From the NCBI GenBank assembly GCA_004369045.1, contig ML213509.1, positions 62,001 to 126,000 on the forward strand: a stretch of 64,000 nucleotides of DNA. The letters run 5' to 3'. Each line of letters begins with the position of its first letter. The first letter of the stretch is position 1. This DNA comes from Heliocybe sulcata. Lineage: Eukaryota; Basidiomycota; Agaricomycetes; Gloeophyllales; Gloeophyllaceae. The notes under the pieces were generated by a model, which saw only the letters and a program-made list of their open reading frames with translations, had not been told where the DNA came from and searched no databases. Position numbers and translations under genes: made by a program. Below are positions 21,100-34,343 of this stretch, in pieces.

Positions 21100-23376
21100 C
21101 AAATAAAGAGTGTACTCCTCAAGGTACATTGCGATTTCAGTGCTAGGTCCGTCAAGCACTGATTATACTGCCCGCGCATGTCACAAACTCAAACCTGCGG
21201 ATTGACGCGACTTGGAAGAGGTAGGAATCGCGAACTGTCGCTTCCTCTGCCTCAAGACTGCATCTAGACTGAAGTTTTACTCAGTAATAACCTTCCATTA
21301 TTCATACTGTAGGCTGCTAATAGGATTAGTGTAATAATAGATCAGCGTTCTCTCGAACACGGAACGGAAGGCAGTCGTCAATGCGAAGAACCGGGCGCAG
21401 CGCCAGTCGTTCGTAGCACGATCTGCTAGGCAGAAGTCTAACTGCAGGTGCGTCGCCCGGTTTACGTCAGGCGATCTGCTCTCACTCGGAAAGGGCACAA
21501 AACTTTCATGGTCTTGTCCGAAAAACGACTATCACACCTCCGGATCGTCGCTTTCCGCAACTGGTAGTTAGAGGCGTCAAGCCACTGCCGGGAGAGATCC
21601 TTCGCGAACATGAGAAGAGGGCGGCGACCTGTGATATCATCCCGTGCCCCCAGATGCGAGACGTCACTCCGGAACTGCTGTCGACGACGCTAGAATGCTG
21701 ATTTGAAGCTGGTGTGATGACCCGCTTAGATGGGTTTGAAAGGTCCTAGAGCGAGCGCGTCTACCGCTGTCTGGTTCAGGTCCCGCCTAAACCAGAACGA
21801 GCAATGTGCCTTGAAATTTGAGAGATAGATATGTGTCTGTGCCATGCTAAGCAGTCTTTCCTAGAACGCAAGCCGAGAGCAGGCTGACAGGAGGTTGAAA
21901 TGGGGTACCTGGCTGTCCGGGCGTGCTCGGACAAATCTCGTCAGCCTAACTCCAGGCCGACCTACGAGCTGCGTGGACTAATAGATGATACGATAGGTCA
22001 GCCTCCCTTCGTGGACACCAAGCATCTGGGGAAAGCCTCTGTTCTTGTACCGCTGTATCTGACAAACTGATAGCACCAGATAATCAGTGTTGCACAGGCT
22101 TGCGGACGCACACATACACCGCGAAGGTATTAAGTGAGGGCAGGGCAGACGAAACTGCATCTCTCTATGCCCAGACGAACGAGACCACTTCGGGAATACT
22201 CGGTATGACGTCGCATGAGAACCAGATGTAGAATATGGGCGGCTTCCCCTGACAAAAAGTAGAGTCTGGACTAACGGTGTATAATGAGTTCCGAGGAGGA
22301 GAGCGACCAGCGGGAGAGTAAGTTATGGCTTCCCCGATGTTCGTGGACGCACCCAGATCTGTCCCTTGTCGGCCAGCCCCCAATTCTCAGGAGCTTGGCA
22401 GTATTTGGGCAGCGGTGATCATGCAGTTGTGAAATATCCAAACGCAGACCTGTTGAGAATCTCGTTGATCATGACCTCGGCGCTGTACATCGCACGTAGA
22501 CGTTATGGCATGAATTCCGTGACATTGGGAAGATATCGTGATAAGAGACATAGTAGCACTTACTTCCCATCGTCATGGCTGTTTGATCCTACTGAGCATG
22601 CCAACGAGGCTTCCACGATCACACAGGAGACACGAGTCTATCTGCGGTTATCAGGGGCGCTAGGGATTCTTCCTTTTTTGTAGAGCCGCTTCAGTCGTCA
22701 TTTACAGGCAAACCAGAAGCAGTACTGATCCGGATTCGGGAAGAGCATAGCATGATGAAAGCAGAGAACACCGGTCACTACGTCGGGCGCAATGCTTGGG
22801 CTATTGTCGGATAAATGCGCTAACTTCATACGTCGCGAGCTTCCCGCTGCTTAGCGTAGTGGTCGAAGTGCCCTGATTGTTGGTGGTGGAGTCGTTGCCT
22901 TGCTCTGAATACGGGACGAAGCTTCGCTGAAGTTTTAGACTTACTATTTGGCCCGTCTTCGAAGTGGCATGAATGATGTTCGTTCGCCCAGTACTGATTC
23001 AGAAGTTGTGAACCGCGATATAGAATCCCAGACCAGGGAGCTGCTTTAATTCTCGCCTAGTAGATCGCAAGAGACCTGCAACACAGATGAGACGAAGCTT
23101 CTCTTGGCGGGTGACAACAGTGCGTGAGGTCGACAAGTCGCCAGAACTCAAGAAAGAACCGGAAAGCCACATTTCAAGCAGCTTTTCCCGTGAATCGACT
23201 GCATGCATGCTAGCCCATAGCTGTAGACGAGTAGGGTAGAATACTGATTCTCATTTCTCGCGTGGGAATGTTCCTTTCCCGACTCCCAGCGGGAGATGAC
23301 CGTGACCTTGCTGTGACCTTCATCATGGTCAGTATACCCGAGCGCCCTGCGACACAACTGAAAACCGGACGCTAGG
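21100..23376. other. About 2.3 kb without a supported gene
   Basis: Only short unrelated open frames are present. A 106-codon frame at 22366-22683 has no recognisable domain. Bases 22840-22975 contain weak similarity to the membrane-gene fragments of the nest, ending in TCTTCGAAGTGGCATG, which resembles the TCCTCGAGTGGCATG that closes the fragment at 1728-2125. Confidence 0.4.
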
Positions 23377-26300
23377 CGAACCTAGTAGAATCGCTGGCCT
23401 CCATCGGGTCCATTTGTCAGTGCACGGCAAAGGGCGTTCTTTTCGTTCCGCAATTTCCTCTAAAGTTATGCTTGTCTATTCGTGGCTCTGGGTATTTGGC
23501 ATATCTTGTGATTGTCCTCTCTCCGGGTTACTATGGCTCGCTGGTTCGGTTCGTTCTCTGAGCTCGCGAACTTTCTCTTCCTCGAGTTTGGAAGTGGACG
23601 ACCCAACTTGTGGACGGGCAGAACGTGTGCACGGCGAAAGACCGCACTGCGAACTGTATGGTATTGCACGGCGCATGTGATCTTCCCATCCACACACCTC
23701 TGACACATCGTACGTATGACAGAACTCTCTACACTGCTTTCTCCCATGCCCTTGAGTCTTGGCTAAGCGTATCTATTCAGATCGTCATAGTTTCTGCCTG
23801 GCTCTCTAGAGGTTCGCAGTCAAGTCTCAAGTCTCGTTGCACGAGGAGTACCTCACTACTCCCACCCATCTCTCCCCACTCCCATCGGATTCAACGTTCG
23901 AACAAGGGCCTCTCTCACATCCCCCACTGCATATGGCGGCGCATCAAGGATCTAACGCCGTCGTGAGCTTGAGAGGTCGCGCCTCTAGCCCTTTCATCCG
24001 GCAGCATTTCGCCTTTCCTGTGACTTGCTAAAAATTTCGCCACGGTCGATCCATCCGTCATTGTACGTATTTCATTTCCCATAACATACGTATTTATTCA
24101 ATGCTCTCGGAAGTACGCAGGAATTTGAGAACGCCTCGACAATGCTTCCACGGACGTCTGCGTCAGATCTGGAGGACATCCGAGTCACTCCTTGTCCACT
24201 CGAAGGTGAATTGAGCTGAACGCGATAGATCCGAAATGGTAACTCACTTACTGCATGCAGGGTAAGCCAATAAGCACCGGTGCGAGTGTCGCCTGGCCGC
24301 GATGCTTCTCCGCCATACGAGTCCGACGTCGAGGGCTCTCGGAGCCGTCCACCGGCTGTTGGCGACTTCCTTCCCACCCAATTCAGTGGCCAGTCCGCGG
24401 TTCGGGCTCTTGATTCACGGATTGGCACTACGTCCCAATGGTGAAACCACGATCTCTATAAACATAAGCTCACAACCCATCTACACGGAGATCATCAGTA
24501 GGGTCCACATCACATCACGTTCCCTGCATGTCGGAGGCCGCCGAATGGTGGGGGGCCTTCGCACTCCACCAGCCCCACAGCTCTTCGGGGAGTGCGAGTA
24601 CGGGTGTGGTTGGCTTGTATTTCCTTCTACCTCACTGGGGCGGGCGTTAGGGCTCGAGAGAGATGGGTTGGCTTTCTTATCGCATGCAATCTCAAAACTG
24701 CTGAGATTAGTTGGGATGGAAACCACTCCTCTGAGCGAGCGGGTTGCCCTCTCCCGTCCGATGCCGGTACCGCTTGAGAGACTTGCGGTGCCCAGTTCCA
24801 GATCGCGGGTCGCGCTGTACAGCGCATGTTTTCTGATCCAGATGAATGCTGTCCGCAGCCGCCCGGACACGCGCTGACGCCGACCCACAATCCCCCTTCT
24901 CCTCTCGCCCTTACTATCACTCAGTACTCGTCCGGGACGAAGCACCCGCTGCGCGGCGGTTGGAAGGTGCTAACATCGCCACCGTCTCCGATCGTGGCCC
25001 GGCCGAGACACAGTAAAAGCAGCGCGCGGCTGCAGTTGCGCCGAGTAAGTCGTTATCCCATTGGTATCGGATGGGCACTAACTGTATGGCGCACTTCAGA
25101 CAAGGGCCGCAGGGTATCGAGTCTCGTTATCCCGCCAGGAAGGGAATATTGCAGATCGCCTCCGTGGTTCGGTGGAGATGACCGTCGAGTGCGAGGGTGG
25201 AGAGGCAGACTGCCTCCGTCGTTCTCGGAGAGCAGTGGCACGATAACAGGTAAAAGGGACTGCCTCCGCTGTTGTCGGTATTCGATGACGGGCAAGTACG
25301 GACGTCGACGCTCCCTCGTTGCGATATGCGTCTCTTCCAAGCGTTGAAAAACGCAACGGTAGTAGGAAAATCGGTATGCAGGCTCTTATCCCGGCCTTTA
25401 TAAATGAGAGCTCCGACTGACATATTTATGGCCTGCGCAATAGTTGTTCACTCCCATTACCCTACGGCAACCAAATTCTAATCCGGCCCTGACAGTTTGA
25501 CACTACCTCCGTTGAGTCGATCGTGATATGGCCTGGACCCTCCGGCGGCTGAGTTTACTCTCGAGTATAAATGCTGGCCTATCGAAGACGCGCCTTTCGA
25601 AGGATCGATCTGATGCTAGTGTCGCTCGGACGAAGACCAGGAGGTCCAGGCGCGCTCATTTCATCCGGGCTGTGGAGGTAAGTCTCCTTATCGCCTATGT
25701 CCTGTTTTGTCGTGGTAGCATCCTCATGTCTTCTCTGACCTGTCTTTGTCCCCAGACCAGACGCGTATTAGCCTGGACGCGACATTGTTGGCTCGTCCTT
25801 GCGCACCCACTGTTAGGGTTCCGACAGGTAGGCGAAGGGATGTCTGGCCCTATCTGTGGCGACTCTTGCGATGCTGCTTCTTCCGCTGCGAGTGCGCTCG
25901 GTGTCAGTGACACGTCTTCTATGTAGGGGTATATGCTGTCCTATCGGAGAAGGGCGGGTTTGAAGTGTAGATTTGATGGCAGATGCCCATGTTAAGCAAA
26001 ATCTCGGAAGAGGGGAACAGGCGGGGATGTCTGGCGGTCCAGGCGCTCTCATTCCACTCGAGCTATGAGACGCCGTGGATGTAAGTCTCTTTATCACCTA
26101 TATCCCAGTTTTGGCTCTGACATCCTCATGCTTTACCTGGCCACTCTTTCTCTCTAGAACTGTTTTACCCAACTTCGCTTGCTGCCACGACGAACTGGCT
26201 TCTTGCCCTACCAGAGTACCGACAGGTTGGGTTCAAGCTGGGAGAGATGGCTGCCCCGATCCGCTTCTCCTCGATCGCGCGCTCTCTAAGAACTCCCGAC

Positions 26301-27835
26301 GCCTTTTTCCGCTGTCGTTGCGACCCATGCGGTGCTGCTTCTCCTCGGCGCCGGGCTATATGCGGTCGGAGACGCTAACAATCCTTGACGCTGCTCGCGT
26401 CTCAGTTTCTCGTGCTGTTCTCTCGCAGGTATCAGGCCCCCGAACTTCCGAACACCTGCATCTCACTGTCATGGACGGGACGACCTTCGAATCCTATCTC
26501 GCTACCTATCGGGAGCACAAAATCTGCTTGTCCCATCTGGACGTGCGAAGAGCGTTTGAAACACCAGACTCGAGGCTCTAGATCCCGCTAACACCTGCGC
26601 TTCTTCAAGGCGGTTGGTTGTTTGTTTATTTTTGCCGAGTCCAGACTCTGGACTAGCAGCGCGCCAGGCTCAAACAGCCGTCTTCTCCTCTCGCGTGATC
26701 TGGCGTCCCGTCCTCCGCGAAGTTCTTCCAGGCAGCTGTACGCTGATTGACAGTCAATATTTGCGTCTCATGCTCGACGATAATTGGCCTGCACAATCGA
26801 TGTGTATGTCATTATGCTTCTCACGCACTCGGTCGCCACGTCGGACATCGCGGTTCCTGGTACAGTTCTCTGGGCGGAAATAGCTCGCAATCAGTGACAG
26901 GGCTGGCATAGACCCTGTGAGTGTCAGCCTAGGTTGCACCAGATAGGTGGCTTTCTAATTTGTACCCTAGAGTTAAAGGCGACACGCCCCCTGGGCAGTA
27001 TAAACATGCGTCCAATCACGGACTGTCACTCACGACTGATATCGCATTTCAACATCTTCCCGAGGAAGATGCGAAGATGCGATAGCAGTAAAGTGCCCAG
27101 TCATCGACTTGGACCAGCCAAAGAAGCAGCCTTTCAGGGTCTCGAGCGAGCATTGGCCAGCTAAGTTCAGGGCTCTGAGAACTTCATGTCAACTCAATCA
27201 ATCTGTTATCTGAGGGTTCCGCCGTCGTAGGCCATATGGCCATCCGTCTTGTAAGGTCTGGGCATGTCCAAGTATAGCGGCTATACTTGTATGGCACAAC
27301 GCGTGTAATTAAGGACGTTCAACGCCTGACATGTCCGCGAATGGCGCCTGCAGTTCTCGGTTGCATCCGTGCAGAGGGACACCGCCGGATTGCTCTGAAG
27401 AGTAGAATATCCTCACAGACGTTGACGCGGACGCCCAGCACCTTCTTTTGGTCAGTGCTCTTCATGCTTCCATCCTGCCACGGTCTGGAGTACATAGCTG
27501 ACATCATAGTGACGACTAGGGATTGCGGAACGAGAGAAGCTATCCAATATTTCTCCCATAGCTCTGTTGCCCGTCGGTCCTGTATGTCTGCACAGAGCCC
27601 GAGAGGGCCTGGTCTCGGGACCCGAGGCCATGGAAGCGGAGAATAGGCGTTTTACGGATGAAGGCGACCTTAAGCCGGATGCTTTCTGATATAAGCGCTG
27701 ATAACTTACCAAGGTCTTGCAATTGCTTTGGAACACTTCCAACCGTCCGTCCGTCTTCTTGCTCTGTACCTCCATCATAGGGAGAAGGAGCAGTTATTGC
27801 ACAAGCGAACATAGAAGGTCACTTGATGGGGTGGC
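23377..27835 (+). repeat. Long degenerate repeat, copy B
   Basis: It is collinear with repeat A (14378-18180), about 0.6 kb longer. Part of the extra length is an internal tandem duplication: the TATA-like and short-exon segment at about 25560-25930 recurs at about 25930-26360, with a GTAAGTCTCCTTATCGCCTA donor region at 25679 and GTAAGTCTCTTTATCACCTA at 26081. No intact protein frame was found. The coding-like tail DIIVTTRDCGTREAIQYFSH near 27500-27560 is the counterpart of the tail in A. The copy ends in the same flank as A, but no paralog follows it on the right. Confidence 0.6.
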
Positions 27836-28470
27836 ACTCCATTCACCAGTATCCCTTAAATATGCGGTCAAGATGCGCTGCCCTTATCGGTTACCGTCTG
27901 GAGTAAGCCAAAAGGTCGACAGGTGCGTTACATATGCATGTCCCTACCACTGCCTTCATAGCTCGGCGTGCATCAGTAAACAGTAGAACTCTTACTGACA
28001 GCGCCGAGCGGTCTGGATTACGATCATAAAAATGATGCCGTATTGCCAGTAGTGGATATGATGGTTAATGGAGATGGATCTTGGACTGAAGACAACTACG
28101 AATGGTGCTAGCAAGAATCACCCCGTTCAAAGGATAAGCTGAAGGCTATTTCCGCGACTTTCAGCGCATGTAGGACGAAATGGAGCTTCGCCGTATTTTC
28201 TTGCTTCCTCGTCTCAAATTCTACTATGGGCCAGTACCTACCAATGCCCGTGGACCTTGCCACTCGCTCGACCTATTAGAGCGCACTTGTCGTTGTGCAA
28301 GCAATGGTCTGTCGCGAAATACTAGATACCTGCACGCAAGGCATCCCCATTATCGCATGTGCCATACGGCGAACTGGATCTGATATTAACACACAAATAC
28401 AAGAACATGCGAGTGAGAAATACGGCGAATGTTCCTCAGATAAGTGATGAGATACCGACCACGTCTCTAC

Positions 28471-30081
28471 TCAGTCGGTGGCGGACGCGACGAAGACCTG
28501 TTCATGAACTGAATATCCCAATGGCTCCTCTCCAACGCCTTCCTCCACGCCAATCGTCATATCCTTTTGAAATTCCACGCTCGCGGCCGAGGGTCCTTCG
28601 CCCCTTTCCTGAGATCGTGGGTCATGCAAAGACTCTGTCGTATAATGTTTAGACGACGACTCCTGGGTAGCTGAAGCCTCATGACATGTTGCTTGCTCTG
28701 AATCCATTGACTGCTCTGAATCGCTGGATTGGTCACAATCCAGGGATGGAAGACTCTCCGTAGACTGACATGTCCCTCTAGATGGGGACCCGCCAATGTC
28801 GGAGGGTTCCTCGCCACCTGAAGAAGGAATGTCCATAATCGCTGGCCGAGCAGGGGGTGTCTGAGGATTCTTATACCAAGACATGAGGTCGCTTATGGAG
28901 ATCACTCGCGCTGGTCGCGGGGGTGGAGCCACAGGTTCTGGCTCTGGCTCATCCTCTGATGCGAGGTCGGAGTCAGGAGGTTCTTGGTCGTCTACCTCGC
29001 TAGCAGGATCGGAGCGACTACGCTAACATATTAGCATTTCACTTGAGTGTCAAAAACTAACTCACTTCAACCACGCGGTGTAGAAGGGCTTCGACACTCG
29101 ACGAGGAAGCCAGACGAGTTTCACATGTGCCCCAACCTCTATCTTGACCTCGTCGTTGTCGCTGTCCATGTCGGGGCATGTGTTATCGTGCGCGACGAAC
29201 TTGAACTCCCTCCGTAGCACTTTTCGTCTGTACCTCGGAGATCGTTTGAACATCACTTCCAAAAATCCGTGTCGTTTCTGTGAGAGACGTCAATGAACAC
29301 TCGGGAAAAGAAAGCGATTGCTGCGGGAGACATACCTCCTGGTTATTGAACAGTCTCCAGTCAAGCGGTAACTTCACTGTTCCTTTATGATTCTCGAATA
29401 GCACATATCCCGCGGTGACTCGCGCAAGTCGGGTCCGTTCTTCTTCTGCGAGAGCATCGTGTCAGCAACGTCCTGCGCCTCACTAGTCCAGGGACAAGAA
29501 TGATGGCTACGAACCTTCCCTGTCCTTTCTCTGTTGTATAGCTCTGTGTATTCCACGCAATGTAAGTCGCATTCAATACATCCTCGACAGCCATCTAGAA
29601 ACACTCACCGGTTTAAGATATCGAGAACCGCGTTCAAGTCGGCATAATGCTGGTCGACTTCTTTCTTCCACTGTGCGACTTTGTCGCATCCTATGAATGC
29701 GTAGCCCACCTGGTAGGCACGCAACCCCCATTTCCCATTGGAGTTCAGACCCAACGAAGGTGTCTTGAATCTCTCGAGGAGTCTCTGCAGATGCTCCTCC
29801 ATATCATGAGCAGAGTTCCGGATATCTTGCAAGTGCTCCTGGAGCTTCTTGAAGTGCTCCGGCAGCAAATCCGGGTGCTCCATCTCCCCCTGCTCTTTGG
29901 CCACATATTCAGCGCGTTCGACCAGCTTCGCCAGTTTGTCAAGGTCCTGGAGTAATTCCATGAAGCCCTCTGGGCTATCGTGCCGAACGATATGGGCGTA
30001 AGTCGTCACGACTTTGTAGACGTAACCCGCGACCTGGAGTATGTCACCAACGGACCCAAAAGTAGGCGTGAAGAAAGACAT
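28471..30081 (-). CDS. Helical N-terminus plus ubiquitin-like (ULD-type) domain protein
   Basis: Exons 30081-29609, 29543-29515, 29445-29336, 29277-29066 and 29017-28471 give 456 residues; all phases agree. The first 158 residues (FGSVGDILQVAGYVYKVVTT, then a long charged helical region) resemble the fungal N-terminal helical domains placed before STAND or ubiquitin-like modules (SesA-like). Residues about 175-270 (GYVLFENHKGTVKLPLDW, then RREFKFVAHDN and VGAHVKLVWLPRR) match the pattern of the fungal ubiquitin-like domain that follows such helices. The C-terminal third is acidic, Ser/Pro/Glu-rich and probably disordered. The role is unknown; self-recognition or signalling scaffolds are a guess from architecture. 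The same ubiquitin-like pattern recurs at 51776-52412. Confidence 0.7.
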
Positions 30082-31342
30082 AAGCGCAAGAGTGCTTTCG
30101 TTGTTCGCCTGTTAGGTACACTGTAAGGGCAAAGAGGACAGAGCACCGTTGCACGGACTATTGGGAATAAGTACCTTTCGCCAATGCTATGCACGGTACA
30201 CGAGGCATTATCAGAGCGCATCTGCTGTGTAATGTTGGTATTAGTGGGCGCCAGGGCGCTAAAGTGATCCTTCTACATGGGCGCTTCGCCGTGCTTCTTA
30301 TACCAACACGTGTTCCGCTTGCGAGGCAATAGAAGCAAACAGCACAGGCGACTCGTAAGAGGCTGTGGAACTGCCATCGGCGAGGGAACAACGGACCATC
30401 ATTGTGCTCAAGGGCGCGGTACACTTGAGATCCGGAAAAAATGAAAATGCGACGCACAGGTGAAGAGCCAATCCGCCGCCTTCCTAAATGCTAGAGTTGT
30501 GAGAGGTTTATGCTTCGAGAAGGAACAACGACAGCACAAATAAAGGAAATGTAGGGACTCTATACCACACAGTTCGATATTTGGAGGGATCCATCCCTTA
30601 TAAGCCGGGTCCAGATCTTCCTACCCACCAGGACTTGCCTGACTTCCTACGCAAGCAACGCATTTCTGAGCCAGAGGGATAGACATTTTAGATACCCCTC
30701 TTAAGATGACATCCTCCCCTGCCATCTTAGTCCGTCCTTCACGTTAAACCCATGAACCTCTTGCAAGCAGACAATAGGGTTCGCACGCAGTAGGCGGTTA
30801 CCAGCACGGACGCCAGTATCCGCAATTTGGTGACTCACGCTTCCAAAGAATAGGGCTTCATTGCATTCACAGCGAAGTCGAATAAAGCATTGATTCGACT
30901 ACCGGATCTGAGGCCCGGAGCTCGGTAGTCAGTAGAGGTATTTTCCGGGAGCAAAAGGGAGTACTTGCCTGAACAACGGATGTGTTAAAAAAGCTGCAGT
31001 CGAGTGGGGAGTGAGCCGAATCGATCAAGAGCTCACGAGTCATAGAATGTAAGAGTCACGGCGTCACATCCACATCCGTTATTGAATAAATTACACGCAG
31101 TGCGAGCACCAGCTGGCAAGCTGCTCCGGACTTCATACGCACATTCCTACAATAATACACTGTTCAGGGGAGCTTTTGCAGCAGGAGAGGGGACGGGCGC
31201 TTAAATGCCATGACGGGCGGTGAGTCCTTAATACGATAAGTAAACTCTGTAAAAGTGGAATATATCAGCCTTCCATACAGTCTGAGAATGCAGGTATACG
31301 CACATTGACAGAGAAGATGGAAGCGGCGAGAATGACTGTTCC
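30082..31342. other. Intergenic stretch, no gene supported
   Basis: This 1.26-kb stretch lies between the start of the ubiquitin-like-domain gene and the end of the MAPKK gene. I see only short open frames without domain features and no repeat shared with the nest on the left. Confidence 0.5.
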
Positions 31343-32921
31343 TTAGAAAGTCGAGGCCCACTCCACGAGATTGAAATCGGACGTCCGGGCATGATCAACG
31401 AAGGGGTGTGTCTACCGCCACACCTCAAGATAAGCACGCATCCCAATCATTCCAGCAAACACCAACGCACCAACAACTGCTTCGGCGTCTGCCTAGCATC
31501 CGGATCCTTCAACAAACAGCCATCGATAAAGTCTTCCGCCATGGGAGGGAAGCGTCCCTCAGGCGTCAACTTCGGCGCAGGCTCGTTCACAATATGCTGA
31601 AGGAGTTCGAGAATGCTCATCGTCATGCCGCCGCCCTGCAAGCTCACACCCTTGCTCTTCCGCTTATTCCGTTTGTCCTTCTGTTTCTGCTGCTCCGCGT
31701 GCGCGCTGTCTCGCGATTTCCCCGTCTGAAGAGAGATGGAACCAGGTCGGGCGGGAGAGAGTGTGCCTTCCAGGTCCGAGAGGTCCGAGTCGTCAGATAC
31801 GGAGTCGGAGAAAGGGAACCGACCCAGAGCAAGCTCGATCAAGGAGATGCCGAGCGACCAGACGTCAGATTTGACAGTATACTGGGCTCCTTGGATACGC
31901 TCCGGCTGGTCCGCGTATTTAGCTCTTGATTATCTGTAAAAACCGAGATGCCAACTTACACTCATGTAGGTGGATGTGCCGACGAACGTGTCTGCTATTG
32001 AGTTGATCAGTTCGCCTGACACACCGAAGTCACAGATCTTGATCTGTCCTTCGGAGTTGAACAAGATGTTGGACGGCTTGATATCTTCGGCGGATGCGTC
32101 AGAAAAGGGGTCGCACGGACTGTTGGTACTCCTACCTCGGTGAATAATGCGATGAACATCATAAAGATAGGTCAGTCCCTCTAGCACGGCTAATGCCACC
32201 TTCGCCACGACCTCGACGTCTATTGGACCGATCTTCTTGTATATCCCGTCGAGCGACCCCTTGTCCATTAACTCCATGCAAATGCAGATGTTAGGGTCAG
32301 ACAGGAAAGCGCCGTAGAACGAAATAATGTATGGCGAATGGCAGTCGTGCATGATGTGGAGTTCGCGAAGAATCTGTTTCCGTACTGCGGGTTTGGCGTC
32401 GATGAGGACAATCTGAGCGAGCGGATTGTAAAATCTGCGAGGCAGTGAGATGCGAGGACATGCGTACCTTCTTAGCCATTATAGTGCCCGTAGGAGTATG
32501 CTCGACCTTCTTTACGCTGCCGCCGTTACCCTGGCCCAATTCCCGAAGATCTTTAAGATCCTCGTTCCGCAGGTCATACTTCTTCTGGTCGTTCAACTCG
32601 AGACTTGCCAGTGTGTTTGATAGCGCCGCATGATACGTATTCCGATGCGAAGAAACAGAACCGGTGACAGGGGTTGCTGTCGTAGTCTGGGAGACCGTTA
32701 GTACACCGTTCTCTCTAGATGCTGTATTCAGATTCCGTATTAACCTTGGGAGTAGGTTTCAAGTTCATAGGCGGAGGCCTTTTCTTCCCTCCCGCGCCTG
32801 GCGCTGGTGCTGCTCGTATCGGCACGATAGTCTCGGGCTCTGGGGCAGGGGGTGGCGGCGACGCGCTCACGTCGAGTTGGAGAGCCTTGAAGTTGCGCTT
32901 TTTCCGGATAGGCGTCGCCAT
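31343..32921 (-). CDS. STE7: MAP kinase kinase, Ste7/Fuz7 type
   Basis: Exons 32921-32745, 32686-32468, 32412-32136, 32084-31960, 31905-31471 and 31411-31343 give 433 residues. Visible kinase parts are the Gly-rich loop LGQGNGGSVKKV, the lysine segment IMAKKIVLIDAKP, RELHIMHDC, HRDIKPSN (HRD 223-225), DFG (243-245), the dual-phosphorylation motif S253-I-A-D-T257 (S/T-x-A-x-S/T), then FVGTSTYMSPERI. It ends with a C-lobe HPFVDHARTSDFNLVEWAST. About 60 polar, lysine-rich residues are inserted before the MTMSILELLQHIVNEPAP helix, as in other Ste7-like enzymes. A proline-rich N-terminus may hold the MAPK docking site (KKRNFKALQLDV). It should act between a Ste11-type MAPKKK and a Fus3/Kss1-type MAPK in mating and filamentation signalling. 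Confidence 0.9.
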
Positions 32922-34343
32922 TCCTTAAGCCAGCAAAGAGCGTATTCTGCGGTAGGCCGTGTCACAAACGAGCGGGTGGTGGTAAAGAAGAAAGCAGGGC
33001 TTCCAAGCCGTGATGAAAGATGTAGCCCGAGTTTCTGTTACCGAAAGACGCTCTACTGATGCTTATGTAATCGCCCCCTATGGCAATCTTCGATTCACGG
33101 GATCTCCTTTTCAGCCTTCCAAGTTCAGCTATTTTCTTTTCTAACTGCTACGCTCTCGTAAGGAGTTCTCAGAACTGTGATTTCAGCATACAATTCAGCA
33201 ATCAGTGGGTTTCCAGTGTTGTGGACTACCGAGTGAGACCACGGCCTCAATCGCGGAAGTTCGTGTTAGACTCACCACTCGGTGGCGTCAGCTGCCTCCA
33301 AGGAGGACATTGCACAATTATCCCGAATTTTGTTATGTTTGGACCGGCGACTATGCAGTGGGAGCGGATTTTGGGGATACAGGAGCTGCGCCTTGTACGT
33401 CGCCTTGGAGATCAATCCACAGGTGGAACTTCAAGGCAGGCACGAGGAAGTCATGATGTCAGCTGGCCTCGAGACAAACGGGTTGCGAAGACAAGGCCAG
33501 TAATGCAATAATAGGTATGCCATAGGCAAGCAAGGACGACGTAGCTAGGCATCACGCAGCAGACTATGACGAAAAGTGAGTCGCCTTATACGGGAGGGAT
33601 TATACGCAGTAAACTGTCCTGAACGCCCGGTGTTCCTACTCCCGCAACCTGCAAAACTAGCCAAAAGTTCCACAGTGCGCCTTTAGAAACTCAAATATAC
33701 CTGCATAGGCGCTTTCTCGTTGATACCCATTTGATTCGTCGAGGAATGCGCGCTCCTTACCTTCAAAGTAACTCCTATTCAAGCAGGGGAACCTGCTTCC
33801 TCTCCAGGGGCCTCGCATGCCTCTCTTGTTCTATCCCATTTCTGCACGTATCGAAAGAGGCTTCCCCGAACGGCCAGATGAGAGATGCCACGAGACCACA
33901 ATGTGAATTGGTACAAATCCCAGTGCGGCTCTTCGTTTTATAATAGTATACATCAATCTTCATCCCAACCATCTCTACTCGATCATCCCACTTCTCAGCA
34001 ACCTCAGAATCTTCCCTCGATATTTTGTCTCTTCAAGCAGCGTAACTAACCTCAAGCTTCGAAGTCGTTCCTCTCCTGCAATCCAGAATATGGAAGTAAA
34101 GAGCAGACACAGATAATATGGCATTGAGGGTGGTTGAGAGTACAATTAGAGATGGAGGTTACTGGAGATGTCATTTAGCTTGAGGCGCAGCAGCGTGCCA
34201 CAATGCCACACAAGAATATACACGTGAGCGGGCCGGGCAATAGTGTCACGCGTCCCCCGGCCAGTGACTGAAGTACTGACGACACATGCAGCAGGATACT
34301 GGCCTACCTGTACCGTCCCTTTGTCGGCGCAAATCTCATCAGG
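32922..34343. other. Divergent intergenic region, no gene supported
   Basis: This 1.4-kb stretch separates the MAPKK start from the transporter start. The longest open frame (33080-33511) shows no domain, no intron pattern and no convincing start context, so it is not called. The region presumably holds the promoters of both flanking genes. Confidence 0.45.

Noticed and set aside
14378-27835. Repeats A and B as long terminal repeats of a retroelement
   Set aside because: They are about 4 kb, have no reverse transcriptase, integrase or capsid-like frames between them, no evident TG...CA ends, and the interval holds host genes of the nest.
33080-33511. Open frame of 143 codons between MAPKK and transporter
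   Set aside because: No domain, no splice pattern and no homologous copy in the window; likely chance.
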